A stretch of 64,000 nt of DNA. Origin: Actinomadura violacea. Lineage in GTDB: Bacteria; Actinomycetota; Actinomycetes; Streptosporangiales; Streptosporangiaceae. The translations under genes were made by a program, and so were the position numbers. The stretch is from contig NZ_JAGEPF010000007.1 in assembly GCF_017573465.1 (NCBI RefSeq), positions 186,001 through 250,000 on the forward strand, in the 5' to 3' direction. The notes under the pieces were generated by a model. It was not told where the DNA came from and made no database searches. It was given only the letters and a program-made list of their open reading frames with translations. Positions 31,821 through 40,416 of the stretch are shown one piece after another. Numbering within the stretch: the stretch's first letter is position 1; each line of letters starts with the position of its first letter.

Positions 31821-32330
31821 GTGACCATTCTGATGACCGGCGCGACAGGGCAGGTCGGGCGGCGCGTCGTGGCGCGCCTCGACCGGGCGGGGGCGCCGGT
31901 GCGTGGCGCGGAGTGGACGCACGTCAGGCCGGGCGAGTTCATGCTGAACATGCTGTGGCTGTGGGGGCCTTCGATCCGCGCCGAGGGGATCGTGCGCGAC
32001 CCGGCCCCCGACGCGACGGCCCGGAGTTCCTCACCCGCCGGGAGCAGGCCGCGCTCATCGGCGCCGCGCGGCCGCGAGGTCCGGTTCGAGCGGGTCGCGC
32101 CCGAGCGGGCACGGGAGATCTACCGGGCGCAGGGCGGGTTCGCGGCGGCGAACGCCGACTTCCCGCTGGGGTTCGAGGACTACTCTGGCGCGCCGGCGGA
32201 CCCCGCCGCTCACGAACGGACGGACCTGTCGGCCAACGGCCCTCTTCCCACGGCGCGGCAGGTGACCGGACACCCCGCCCGCACGTTCGCCCAGTGGGCC
32301 CGCGACCACGCGGCCGACTTCCGGGCCTGA
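31821..32330 (+). pseudogene. Decayed NmrA-type NAD(P)-binding (SDR) gene
   Basis: The start is an NmrA/azoreductase-like Rossmann motif (VTILMTGATGQVGRRVVARL) after a good ribosome-binding site. At about residue 32 it jumps from GAPVRG straight to EWTHVRPGEFMLNMLWLWGP, skipping about 90 residues that intact relatives have. After VRDPAPDA a further block is missing and the frame shifts: PEFLTRREQAALIGAA is encoded in the +1 frame (about 32021-32070). A two-base loss then returns to the first frame at GREVRFERV...REIYRAQGGF, which continues to an ordinary C-terminus. Two large deletions plus paired frameshifts mean no working enzyme. Confidence 0.8.
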
Positions 32331-32381
32331 CGGCGGCTCCGGCGGTTTGCCGCCCTGTTCCGGGCATGCCATCATCCGCCG

Positions 32382-32720
32382 ATGACGCCGCTCAGGTTGA
32401 TCGAAACCCGTCCCGGATCGTTCTCGCTGCTGCTCGACGCGGGGACGACCCAGGTGGACGGGCTCGTCGAGGAGCTCGGCCACGAGCCGAACGGCTACTT
32501 CTGGGAAGGGGCCGCGCGGTTCCTGGTGAGCACGGAGGCGCAGGGCCTTGACGGGCGCTTCTCGTACGACCCCGAAGGCGGCATGTTCTGCGCCTATGGC
32601 CAGGATCGTGCCGCGCTGGAGGAGCTGGGTGCGCTGCTGGCCGCCGTCGCCGCCGACGGCGATCGGATGCGGAAGCTCGTTACTTCGGCCGAGGCCGCCG
32701 GCTTCGACTTCGACGACTGA
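32382..32720 (+). CDS. Imm51-like immunity protein (orphan)
   Basis: 112 residues, acidic. The GHEPNGYFWEGAARFLV segment (about residues 33-49) and the RFSYDPEGGMFCAYG strand match the Imm51 family of polymorphic-toxin immunity proteins. A final helix and acidic tail (AAGFDFDD) complete the usual length. ATG32382 follows immediately after a GC-rich region with no strong Shine-Dalgarno. No toxin gene or secretion component lies nearby, so it is an orphan antidote or a protein with another role. Imm51 was recognised by pattern, not by search. Confidence 0.72.
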   Translation: MTPLRLIETRPGSFSLLLDAGTTQVDGLVEELGHEPNGYFWEGAARFLVSTEAQGLDGRFSYDPEGGMFCAYGQDRAALEELGALLAAVAADGDRMRKLVTSAEAAGFDFDD

Positions 32721-32772
32721 CGCCTAGCCGCCCCGGAGACGGGCGCTGATCGACCGCACTGGGGGAGCCGGG

Positions 32773-33450
32773 ATGAGCGGTGTGATCCGACCTGACGAGC
32801 CTGAAGCGCCCGCCGATGCCGCGGCGTTGCGCGCGCGGCTCGCGCACGTCTACTGGGTCGGCGGCGGGACGGGGGCGGGGAAGTCGACCATCGCCCGCCG
32901 CCTCGCGGCGCGGCATGGCCTGCGGCTCTACGCGACCGACGACGTGATGGGGGAGCACTCCGGCCGGACCACGCCCGCCGAGAGCCCGTTCCTCAGCGAG
33001 TTCATGGCGATGGACATGGACGAGCGGTGGGTGAACAGGTCACCGGAGACGATGCTCGAGACGTTCCACTGGTTCCGCGGTGAGGGCTTCGGGCTGATCG
33101 TCGACGACCTGCTCCGCCTTCCGAAGAATCCCGGCGTGATCGTCGAGGGCTTCCGGCTGCTGCCGCACCTGGTCAAGCCGCTGCTCGCCGTTCCCGGCCG
33201 GGCGGTCTGGCTCCTTCCGACGCCCGGTTTCCGCCGGGCCGCGCTCGACGGCCGGGGCTCGACGTGGACCATCGCCCGCAAGACCCGCGATCCGGAGCGG
33301 GCGCTGCGCAACCTGCTCGAACGCGACCGCATGTTCACCGAACGCCTCGCCGTCGAGACGGAGTCCCTCGGCCTCCACGGCATCGAGGTCGGCACCGCCA
33401 TGACAGAGGACGATCTGGCCGGCCGCGTGACCGCGGCGTTCGGCCTGTGA
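32773..33450 (+). CDS. P-loop kinase-like ATP-binding protein
   Basis: 225 residues. Walker A is GGTGAGKST (31-39), followed by the ARRLAARHGLRLYATDD segment typical of adenylate-kinase/AAA_18-like small-molecule kinases, where the Asp pair near 57 would bind substrate. A VIVEGFRLLPHLV strand-helix follows, and a basic lid region (RKTRDPERALRNLLERDR) is visible. The substrate is unknown. ATG32773 follows GGGGGAG. It lies downstream of the Imm51-like gene with a 52-bp gap and ends at a hairpin. Confidence 0.82.
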   Translation: MSGVIRPDEPEAPADAAALRARLAHVYWVGGGTGAGKSTIARRLAARHGLRLYATDDVMGEHSGRTTPAESPFLSEFMAMDMDERWVNRSPETMLETFHWFRGEGFGLIVDDLLRLPKNPGVIVEGFRLLPHLVKPLLAVPGRAVWLLPTPGFRRAALDGRGSTWTIARKTRDPERALRNLLERDRMFTERLAVETESLGLHGIEVGTAMTEDDLAGRVTAAFGL

Positions 33451-33470
33451 TCCGGCGGCCCCGCGCCGGA
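33451..33470 (+). terminator. Hairpin directly after the P-loop kinase gene
   Basis: Perfect 7-bp stem TCCGGCG / CGCCGGA with loop GCCCCG, starting at the base after the stop codon. Confidence 0.55.
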
Positions 33471-33514
33471 CGGCCCGTGCCCGGCTTGTGCTGCGGACCG
33501 CTCCGGCCCGTCGC

Positions 33515-33520
33515 TATGAT
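33515..33520 (+). promoter_or_regulatory. Candidate -10 box for the Ser/Thr kinase gene
   Basis: TATGAT lies 29 bases before the GTG start at 33550 and after the hairpin at 33451-33470. No convincing -35 hexamer is seen at 16-18 bases upstream. Confidence 0.35.
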
Positions 33521-33549
33521 CTTGCGGCGATCGGACGTTGGAGGGGCGC

Positions 33550-34986
33550 GTGCCAAGGTGGAAGTCCCTGCTGCCGACCGATCCGGCGTCGGTGGGGCCG
33601 TACCGGCTCGCGGGCCGGCTCGGGACGGGCGGTCAGGGCACGGTCTACCTCGGTGAGTCGGCGGACGGCCGGCGCGTCGCGGTCAAGCTGCTCCATCCGC
33701 ACCTGATCGTCGAGGAGCGGGCGCGGGCCCGGTTCCTCGGCGAGGTCGAGATCGCCGAGCGGGTCGCCCCGTTCTGCACCGCGCAGGTGCTCGGCAGCGG
33801 CGTCCTGAACGAGCAGCCGTACATCGTCAGCGAGTTCGTGGACGGGCCGTCGCTGCACGAGTCCGTCCGCGAGGCCGGCCCGCGCGCGGGCGCGGCGCTG
33901 GAGCGGCTGGCGCTCAACACGGCGACGGCGCTGGCGGCGATCCACCAGGCGGGCGTCGTGCACCGCGACTTCAAGCCGGGCAACGTCCTGCTCGGCCCGG
34001 ACGGCCCGGTCGTGATCGACTTCGGCATCGCCCGGGCGCTGGACCTCAGCCGGTCGATCACGACGAGCCAGGCCGTGGGGAGCCCCGGGTACATGGCGCC
34101 CGAGCAGATCGAGGGCGAGGGCGTCGGGCCGGCGGCCGACATGTTCGCCTGGGCGGCGACCATGGTCTTCGCCGCCACCGCCGCGCGGGCCTTCCGCGGC
34201 GACACCATCCCGGCGGTGATGCGGTCGATCCTGCACGACGAGCCCGACCTCGGCGCGCTGGACGGGCGGCTCGGCGGCATCGTCCGCGCCTGCCTGGACA
34301 AGGACCCCGCCGGACGTCCCACGGCGGCCGAGGTCGGCGACGGGCTGCGCGCTCTGCCGACCACCGCCTGGCTGCCCGCGGACGCCTCGCCGACCCGACC
34401 GGACCCCGCACCCGCTCCACCTGCGGCGGACGCCAAGCCGGCGAGGAGGCGGGCACGCCGCCTGCCGCTCCTGATCGGCGCCGCGGTGATCGCGCTGGTG
34501 GCGGTCCTCGGCGTCACCTACACGCTTCTTCCTTCGGACGAAGGGGGAACTGGCCCGGATGCGTCGGGCGAGTCGAGGCCCGGCACGTCCGCCGGTGGCG
34601 TCCCGGGTTCGCCCGGCCCGGCCGGCGGCCGCCACGCCGGCTCCCCGCCGACCGCGACCGCGACGACGCCGGCGGGTACGGGGCGGCCTGCACCGCAGCG
34701 CAGGAGCGGTTCACCGGGCCCGGCCACGAAACCCTCGACGCCGAAGAAGGCGCCGTCGTCACCGCAGCGGCATTCCTCGGCGCCGAGAACGCTCGGAACC
34801 GTTTCGGGCAGTGACATGAACCGCTACTGCCAGTCCCGCGGCTTCAGCGGCAGCGGCGGCACCGAGGGCGGCTACTGGTGCTACGGCCCGGGCGGGACGC
34901 CCATCACCACGGCGGACGTCTGCCGCTGGAAATACCCCGGCCATTCCAACGTGACCGCGGACGGAAGCACCTGCAAAGGCCAGTAG
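33550..34986 (+). CDS. Membrane Ser/Thr protein kinase (PknB-like kinase domain)
   Basis: 478 residues. The kinase domain (18-275) has the Gly loop GTGGQGTVYLG, lysine K46 (VAVKLL), HRDFKPGN (D140), DFG (D157) and GSPGYMAPEQ. A Pro/Ala linker precedes one transmembrane helix (about 303-326). The outer part is low-complexity Ser/Pro/Thr/Gly followed by a C-terminal module of about 50 residues with paired cysteines (NRYCQSRGFSG, YWCYGPGG, DVCRW, TCKGQ). There are no PASTA repeats. GTG33550 follows GAGGGG. The small Cys module probably senses an outside ligand. Confidence 0.92.
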   Translation: MPRWKSLLPTDPASVGPYRLAGRLGTGGQGTVYLGESADGRRVAVKLLHPHLIVEERARARFLGEVEIAERVAPFCTAQVLGSGVLNEQPYIVSEFVDGPSLHESVREAGPRAGAALERLALNTATALAAIHQAGVVHRDFKPGNVLLGPDGPVVIDFGIARALDLSRSITTSQAVGSPGYMAPEQIEGEGVGPAADMFAWAATMVFAATAARAFRGDTIPAVMRSILHDEPDLGALDGRLGGIVRACLDKDPAGRPTAAEVGDGLRALPTTAWLPADASPTRPDPAPAPPAADAKPARRRARRLPLLIGAAVIALVAVLGVTYTLLPSDEGGTGPDASGESRPGTSAGGVPGSPGPAGGRHAGSPPTATATTPAGTGRPAPQRRSGSPGPATKPSTPKKAPSSPQRHSSAPRTLGTVSGSDMNRYCQSRGFSGSGGTEGGYWCYGPGGTPITTADVCRWKYPGHSNVTADGSTCKGQ

Positions 34987-35000
34987 GCCCGCTCACCAGC

Positions 35001-35023
35001 CGCGGAGCACGATCGACTCCGCG
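35001..35023 (+). terminator. Hairpin after the Ser/Thr kinase gene
   Basis: Perfect 7-bp stem CGCGGAG (35001-35007) / CTCCGCG (35017-35023) with a 9-base loop, 14 bp after the kinase stop. Confidence 0.55.
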
Positions 35024-35088
35024 ACGCCGCCCGCAGGCGCGGCGCCGTGTGCTTCCGGCGGGGGCGGTGGATCTGAGATCTTTGATCC

Positions 35089-35934
35089 ATGTATCCCGGT
35101 TCTGCGCTTGGTGAGTTCCTGAGGTCCCGCCGTGCCCGGCTCAGGCCCGAGGAGGTGGGGCTCAATCCCGGCGTGAAGCACCGGCGGGTGTCCGGGCTGC
35201 GCCGGGAGGAGCTGGCGCCGCTCGCCGGGGTCAGCGTGGGGTACTACACGCGGCTGGAGCAGGGGCAGAGCCCGAACGTCTCCGACGAGGTCCTCGACTC
35301 CATCGCCCGCGTCCTGCGGCTGGACGACGACGAGCTGGCCCATCTGCACCGGCTGGCGCGGGTCGTCCGGGCGCGGGAGCGGGTCAGGCCGGAACGGCTG
35401 CGGCCCGGCATCAAGCTGATCGTGGACTCGTTCACCGAGGCGCCCGCCATGGCGGTGGGCCGGCGCGGCGACATCCTCGCCTGGAACCGCCTGGCGCACG
35501 CGCTGCTGGCGCCGCACTGGGAGTTCGACGGCGAGGAGAGGCCGAACTTCGTCCGCATCGACTTCCTGGAACTGGACTTCGCGCGCGGCCTCTACGGCGA
35601 CTGGGAGCAGAAGGCCCGCGACGACATCGCCTACCTGGAGGGCTCGCTCAGCAGGTTCCCCGGCGACGAGGGGCTGACCGCCCTGGTCGAGGAGCTGCTG
35701 ACGCTCAGCCCGGAGTTCCGCGCCATGTGGACGGAGCACCCGGTGGCCAACTGCGCGTCGATCTCGCGCGACTACCGGCACCCGGACGTGGGCGTCATGA
35801 CCCTCACCGCCGAGCTGCTGCGCACGCCCGACGACGAGGGGCAGGGCGTCACGGTGTTCCAGGCCGAACCGGGTTCGCCGTCGCACGAACGGCTGCGGCG
35901 GCTCGCCGAGCGAGTCGCCGCAGCCGTTCACTGA
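35089..35934 (+). CDS. XRE-family regulator with MmyB-like ligand-binding domain
   Basis: 281 residues, with the same architecture as the regulator at 12486-13370. The helix-turn-helix is GLRREELAPLAGVSVGYYTR, and a linker with RRGDILAWNRLAHALL opens the MmyB-like domain, which keeps FLELDFARGLYGDWE. The start ATG35089 lies just after a GATC-rich dyad (35070-35088 region, GAGATCTTTGATC), which may be its own operator. The gene converges on an MFS pump that ends 13 bp away. As with its paralogue, a hydrophobic effector and control of a neighbouring pump are the likely roles. Confidence 0.9.
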   Translation: MYPGSALGEFLRSRRARLRPEEVGLNPGVKHRRVSGLRREELAPLAGVSVGYYTRLEQGQSPNVSDEVLDSIARVLRLDDDELAHLHRLARVVRARERVRPERLRPGIKLIVDSFTEAPAMAVGRRGDILAWNRLAHALLAPHWEFDGEERPNFVRIDFLELDFARGLYGDWEQKARDDIAYLEGSLSRFPGDEGLTALVEELLTLSPEFRAMWTEHPVANCASISRDYRHPDVGVMTLTAELLRTPDDEGQGVTVFQAEPGSPSHERLRRLAERVAAAVH

Positions 35935-35946
35935 GCGGGGGCCGGG

Positions 35947-37422
35947 TCACGCGGCCATGGAGTGCTCGGCGCTCTCCTCGGCGGCGTGCCCGGCGGTCCG
36001 GCCGGTGCCCGTCCGGCGGAGGAGGGCGGCGCCGGCGACCGCGCCGAGCAGCGCCACCGCGCCGGCCGTCAGGAAGGCGGCGTGCAGCCCGCCCAGCGTG
36101 GCCAGGGCCTTGGTGGTGGACGGGGCGAGCGCCTCGGTCCGGGCGGCGGCGATCGCGGTGAGCCCGGCCACGCCGATCGCGCCGACGAAGGTGGGCATCT
36201 GGGCGAGGCTGCCCGCGACGCCCTGGTCGCCCTCGTCCAGGCCGGAAGTGATCGTCGTGATGGCGGCCACCACGGTCAGGACGTGCCCGAAGCCCATCGT
36301 GGCGGACGTGGCGAGCAGCAGGACGAGGCCGCCGTGCACGGGCAGGGCCACCATCGCGGCGGTGCCGGCCGCCTGCACGGTCAGCCCGGTGACGATGGTC
36401 GCGACCGTCCCGCGGGCGTTGATCAGCCGGGCGGCGAGGGTGCCGGCGGCCAGCGCGGCGACGCCCTCGCCGAGGAAGCCGAGCCCGGTCTGCAGGGGCG
36501 TGTAGCCGAGGACGTCCTGCATGTGGATGCTGAGCAGCAGGGTCGCGCCGCCGCACATCCCGAAGGTGACCAGGCCGATGGTCATGCCCCACTTGACGGT
36601 CGGGCGGCGCAGCAGCCGCAGCGGGACGAGCGGGGCCGCGTGCCGGGCCTCGACCACCAGGAACGAGCCGAGCAGGACGACCGCGGCGAGCAGTGTCGCG
36701 ACGGTCGGGGCGCTGCCCCAGCCCGCGTCCCCGCCGGTGGAGATGCCGTAGACCAGGGCGAACAGGCCGGCGCTCGCCAGGATCGCGCCGGGGACGTCGA
36801 GCCTGGTGCGGGTCCGTCCGGCGGTCTCGCGGACCACCGTGACCGCGCCGAGCATGACCAGCGAGCCGATCGTGAAAAGGATCAGCATCGTCCAGCGCCA
36901 GTTGAGCCCGCTGGTGATGAGCCCGCCGCCGATCGTCCCGATGACGAAGCCGAGCGACAGGAGTGCGCCGTTGACGCCGAGGGCGCGGGTCCGCCGCGGT
37001 CCCTCGGGGAACGCGGCGGTCATCAGCGCGAGCGCGGTCGGGCCGATCATGGCGGCCGCGACGCCCTGCCCGGCGCGCGCCGCGACCAGCAGCGCCGGGC
37101 TCGGCGCCAGCGCGGCGACCAGGGACATCAGCGTGAAGCCGGTGACGCCTGCCATGAACAGCCGGCGCCGGCCGAGCATGTCGGACGCCCGGCCGAACAG
37201 CGGCATCAGCGCGGCCGTCGGCAGCAGGCACGCGGTCGCCACCCACTGCAGCGCCGACGCGCTGGAGAACCCGAGGTCCCGGCCGATCTCCGGCAGCGCG
37301 ACGGTGATGATCGAGTAGTCCAGGCCGGTCATGAACGTCGCGCCGCACAGCGTGATGAGGATGAGCCAGCCGCGCGTCCCGAGCCGCGCGGCGCTCTTAG
37401 CGATCTCTGTCGTCATGTCCAT
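35947..37422 (-). CDS. MFS drug-efflux transporter, DHA2 (14-TM) family
   Basis: 491 residues with about 14 hydrophobic helices. DHA2 marks: GLDYSIITVALPEIGRDLGF in helix 1, GRASDMLGRRRLF in the first loop, and GFVIGTIGGGLI at motif C. The tail (HAAEESAEHSMAA) is hydrophilic. The start may be ATG37422 or ATG37416 (MDMTTEI). It faces the exo-glucosaminidase gene across a gap with a 13-bp palindrome at 37470-37482, and converges on the XRE regulator. It is probably a toxic-compound exporter; the substrate is unknown. Confidence 0.9.
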   Translation of the reverse strand: MDMTTEIAKSAARLGTRGWLILITLCGATFMTGLDYSIITVALPEIGRDLGFSSASALQWVATACLLPTAALMPLFGRASDMLGRRRLFMAGVTGFTLMSLVAALAPSPALLVAARAGQGVAAAMIGPTALALMTAAFPEGPRRTRALGVNGALLSLGFVIGTIGGGLITSGLNWRWTMLILFTIGSLVMLGAVTVVRETAGRTRTRLDVPGAILASAGLFALVYGISTGGDAGWGSAPTVATLLAAVVLLGSFLVVEARHAAPLVPLRLLRRPTVKWGMTIGLVTFGMCGGATLLLSIHMQDVLGYTPLQTGLGFLGEGVAALAAGTLAARLINARGTVATIVTGLTVQAAGTAAMVALPVHGGLVLLLATSATMGFGHVLTVVAAITTITSGLDEGDQGVAGSLAQMPTFVGAIGVAGLTAIAAARTEALAPSTTKALATLGGLHAAFLTAGAVALLGAVAGAALLRRTGTGRTAGHAAEESAEHSMAA

Positions 37423-37469
37423 CAGACTGCTGCGCGGCGGAACGGCCGACCAGCACTCCGCTGGGGGTA

Positions 37470-37482
37470 CACCTGCCAGGTG
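37470..37482. promoter_or_regulatory. 13-bp palindrome in the MFS / exo-glucosaminidase gap
   Basis: CACCTGCCAGGTG is perfectly symmetrical around one base, 48 bp upstream of the MFS start. It could be an operator for the MFS gene, for example for the XRE regulator at 35.1 kb. Confidence 0.4.
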
Positions 37483-37604
37483 CAGGCTCGCGTGCCCTAC
37501 GACCGCCGGCGGCGCGGATCCGTTTCCGCGTCCGCGTGTGGCGGCGGCCGGTTCGGGTGATCGAGAAGGTAATGATCACGACGCAGCCGACCGCAGGGGA
37601 ACCC

Positions 37605-40394
37605 ATGCCGAAGCCCGGACGACCGCAGGCCGCCCTGGCCGCCTGCGCCCTCCTCGCCGCCCCGCCCTACGCCGTGAGCGGCGCGCCGGCGCGGCCGGAG
37701 CCCGCCGTCCTCGCGCCGGCGGGGGAGGACGGCGCGTCCGAGCTGGTCAAGGGCTGGCGGATCCAGTCCTCGTCCGTCGCCGGGAGCGACGGCGCGCGGA
37801 TCTCGCGGCCCGGCTACCGGGCGTCCGGCTGGCTGCCGATCGGCCGCCCCGAGACGCTGATGGCGGGCCTGCTGGAGAACGGCCGGTACCCGAACGTCTT
37901 CTTCTCGGACCGGTTGAGGTCGGTGCCCACGGGACAGTTCTCCGTCAACTGGTGGTACCGGGACGAGGTCACCCTGCATCCGCGCCGCGACGGCCACACC
38001 TTCCTCACCATGGACGGCGTCTCCGGCACCGCCGACCTGTGGGTCAACGGCACCCGGATCGACGGGCGGTCGCGGCTCCAGGGCTCCTACGCGCGCTTCG
38101 AGTACGACGTGACCCGGTACGTGCGCGAGGGCGCCAACGCGATCGCGCTCGACGTCGCGCCGAACAGGGCGAAGACCTACCTCACCGGCAGCCGCCTCGA
38201 CTGGAACCCGGCCGCGCCGGACCGGGGCACGGGCCTGGAGCGCCCGCCGAAGATCGTCCAGGACGGTCCGGTCTCGCTGCGCGACACCCACGTCGTCCAG
38301 CGCAACGCCCGGGACTTCTCCCGCTCCGAGCTCACCGTCAAGGCCCTGCTGCGCAACAACACCGGCGCCGCGCGGCGGGCCGAGTTCTCCGGCGCGGTCC
38401 TCCGTGGCGCGACGCGGCTGCCCTTCCGCACGACCGTGACGCTGCCGCCGAACGCCACACGTCCGATCGCGGTCCGCCTCCGGCTCCGCCATCCGGACGT
38501 GTGGTGGCCGTACCAGCTCGGCGGCCAGCCGCTCTACCACCTCGCCGCGCGCGTCCGCGCGGCCGGACGGGAGACCGGCCGGTACGCCGAGGACTTCGGG
38601 ATCCGCACCGTCACCTCGTCGCTGACCCGCGTCGTCCCCGGCCGGACGCACGCCCCGCACGGCTACCGGCGGTTCGCGGTCAACGGCGTGCCGATCGTGA
38701 TCCGGGGCGGCGGCTGGTCGCCGGACATGTTCCTGCGCTACTCGTCCCGGAACGTCCGCGATCAGCTCGCCTACGTCAAGGACCTCGGCCTGAACGCGCT
38801 GCGCTTCGAGGGCAACTTCCCGCCGGACGACATGCTCCGGCAGATGGACCGCGAGGGCGTGCTCGCGATGACGGGCTGGCAGTGCTGCGACCGCTGGGAG
38901 GACCCGTACGCCAAGTGGGGCAAGGAACTAAAGGACAGCGCCGCCGTCCAGGCCGCGGCCGTCTCCCGCCGGCTGCGCGACCACCCGAGCGTCTTCACCT
39001 TCTTCCAGGGCAGCGACGCGGCGCCGGACGCGTTGAAGGAGCCGGTGTACCTGTCGGCGTTCAAGGCCGCGGACTGGGGCACGCCGCAGGTCGCGTCCGC
39101 CGAGTACAAGGCGTCGCCGAGGCTCGGCCCGTCCGGCGCCAAGGAGGGCCCGTACAACTATGTGCCGCCGGTCTACTGGTGGAGCAACGGCCGCGAGACC
39201 GCCGGGCGCGACCCGTCGTACACCAACGCCGGAAGCGGCTGGGGCTTCGACACCGAGACGAGCGCGGGCAACACCGTCCCGACACAGGACTCGCTCGACC
39301 GCTTCCTGACGCCGCAGGACCAGGCGGCGATATGGGATCCGGCCACCGCTCGCGGGCCGCGCTCCGGCCGCGACCTCTTCCACGTGTATCCGTACAACGA
39401 CTACACGCGGACCGCGCGCATGGGGCAGTACAACACCCCTCTGTGGCACCGGTACGGGCCGTGGTCCGACATGGCCTCCTACCAGCGGATCGCGCAGATG
39501 GGCGGGTACGAGATCGCCCGGGCGCAGTTCGAGGCGTACCTCGGCAACTCCAAGGACCCGGCCAACCCGAGCACCGGCGTCATCTACTGGATGATGAACA
39601 AGGCCTGGCCGTCGCTGCAGTGGAACGTCTACGGCCAGGACTTCGACCAGCCCGGCGTGTACTTCGGCGCGAAGAAGGCGGGCGAGCCGGTGCACGTCAT
39701 GTACGACTACGCCACCCGTGCCGTCAAGGTCGCCAACCTGACCGGGCGGCGCCAGGCCGGGCTGACGGCGCGGGTGCGGCTGATCGACCTCGACGGCGCC
39801 GTGAAGCGGACCTCCCGCGTCGCCGTCCCGGCCCTGGCCGCACAGGACGTGCGGACCGTGGCCGCCGCGCGGGCGCCGCAGGGCATCTCCCGCACCTACT
39901 TCCTCGAACTCACCCTGTCCCGGCACGGGACGGCGGTGAGCCGCAACGTCTACTGGCTGTCCACGAAACCGGACGTGGTGGACTGGGCGAACACCCTCGG
40001 CAAGGGCAGCGGCGCGGCCTTCCGCCCGGACGGGTACGCGGACCTGACCGGTCTGCGCGACCTGCGCAAGGCCGCCGTGCGCGCGTCGGCCACCACCCGC
40101 CGCGACGGCGCCGACCTGGTGACCACGGTGACGATCAAGGCGACCGGGACGGCCCCGGCCGTCTTCACCAGGGCGGACGTGCGGCGCGGCGGCCCCGGCG
40201 GGCGGCCGCTGCCCGGCGGCGACCAGGTGCTGCCGATCCGCTGGAGCGACAACGACGTCACGCTGTGGCCCGGGCAGTCGCAGACGCTGACCGCCCGCTA
40301 CCGCGCGTCCGACCTGCGCGGCGCCGTCCCGGTCGTCGGCCTCACCGGCTGGAACCTGCCGCGCCGGACCGTCCCCGCCCCGGCGCGGCGGTGA
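37605..40394 (+). CDS. Secreted exo-beta-D-glucosaminidase, glycoside hydrolase family 2 (CsxA-like)
   Basis: 929 residues: Sec signal peptide (to about 28), GH2 sugar-binding jelly roll, immunoglobulin-like domain, TIM barrel (about 350-640) and C-terminal beta domains. The overall pattern matches the Amycolatopsis CsxA enzyme. D471 (FFQGSDAAPD) and E551 (FDTETSAGN) sit where CsxA has its acid/base Asp and nucleophile Glu. The FDTETSAG motif is specific for exo-chitosanases rather than beta-galactosidases. It removes glucosamine from chitosan ends outside the cell. ATG37605 is preferred over 37572 because AGGGGA lies six bases upstream. An amino-sugar module follows on the other strand. Confidence 0.92.
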   Translation: MPKPGRPQAALAACALLAAPPYAVSGAPARPEPAVLAPAGEDGASELVKGWRIQSSSVAGSDGARISRPGYRASGWLPIGRPETLMAGLLENGRYPNVFFSDRLRSVPTGQFSVNWWYRDEVTLHPRRDGHTFLTMDGVSGTADLWVNGTRIDGRSRLQGSYARFEYDVTRYVREGANAIALDVAPNRAKTYLTGSRLDWNPAAPDRGTGLERPPKIVQDGPVSLRDTHVVQRNARDFSRSELTVKALLRNNTGAARRAEFSGAVLRGATRLPFRTTVTLPPNATRPIAVRLRLRHPDVWWPYQLGGQPLYHLAARVRAAGRETGRYAEDFGIRTVTSSLTRVVPGRTHAPHGYRRFAVNGVPIVIRGGGWSPDMFLRYSSRNVRDQLAYVKDLGLNALRFEGNFPPDDMLRQMDREGVLAMTGWQCCDRWEDPYAKWGKELKDSAAVQAAAVSRRLRDHPSVFTFFQGSDAAPDALKEPVYLSAFKAADWGTPQVASAEYKASPRLGPSGAKEGPYNYVPPVYWWSNGRETAGRDPSYTNAGSGWGFDTETSAGNTVPTQDSLDRFLTPQDQAAIWDPATARGPRSGRDLFHVYPYNDYTRTARMGQYNTPLWHRYGPWSDMASYQRIAQMGGYEIARAQFEAYLGNSKDPANPSTGVIYWMMNKAWPSLQWNVYGQDFDQPGVYFGAKKAGEPVHVMYDYATRAVKVANLTGRRQAGLTARVRLIDLDGAVKRTSRVAVPALAAQDVRTVAAARAPQGISRTYFLELTLSRHGTAVSRNVYWLSTKPDVVDWANTLGKGSGAAFRPDGYADLTGLRDLRKAAVRASATTRRDGADLVTTVTIKATGTAPAVFTRADVRRGGPGGRPLPGGDQVLPIRWSDNDVTLWPGQSQTLTARYRASDLRGAVPVVGLTGWNLPRRTVPAPARR

Positions 40395-40416
40395 GACGGC
40401 CGGCGCGCCGCGAGGT

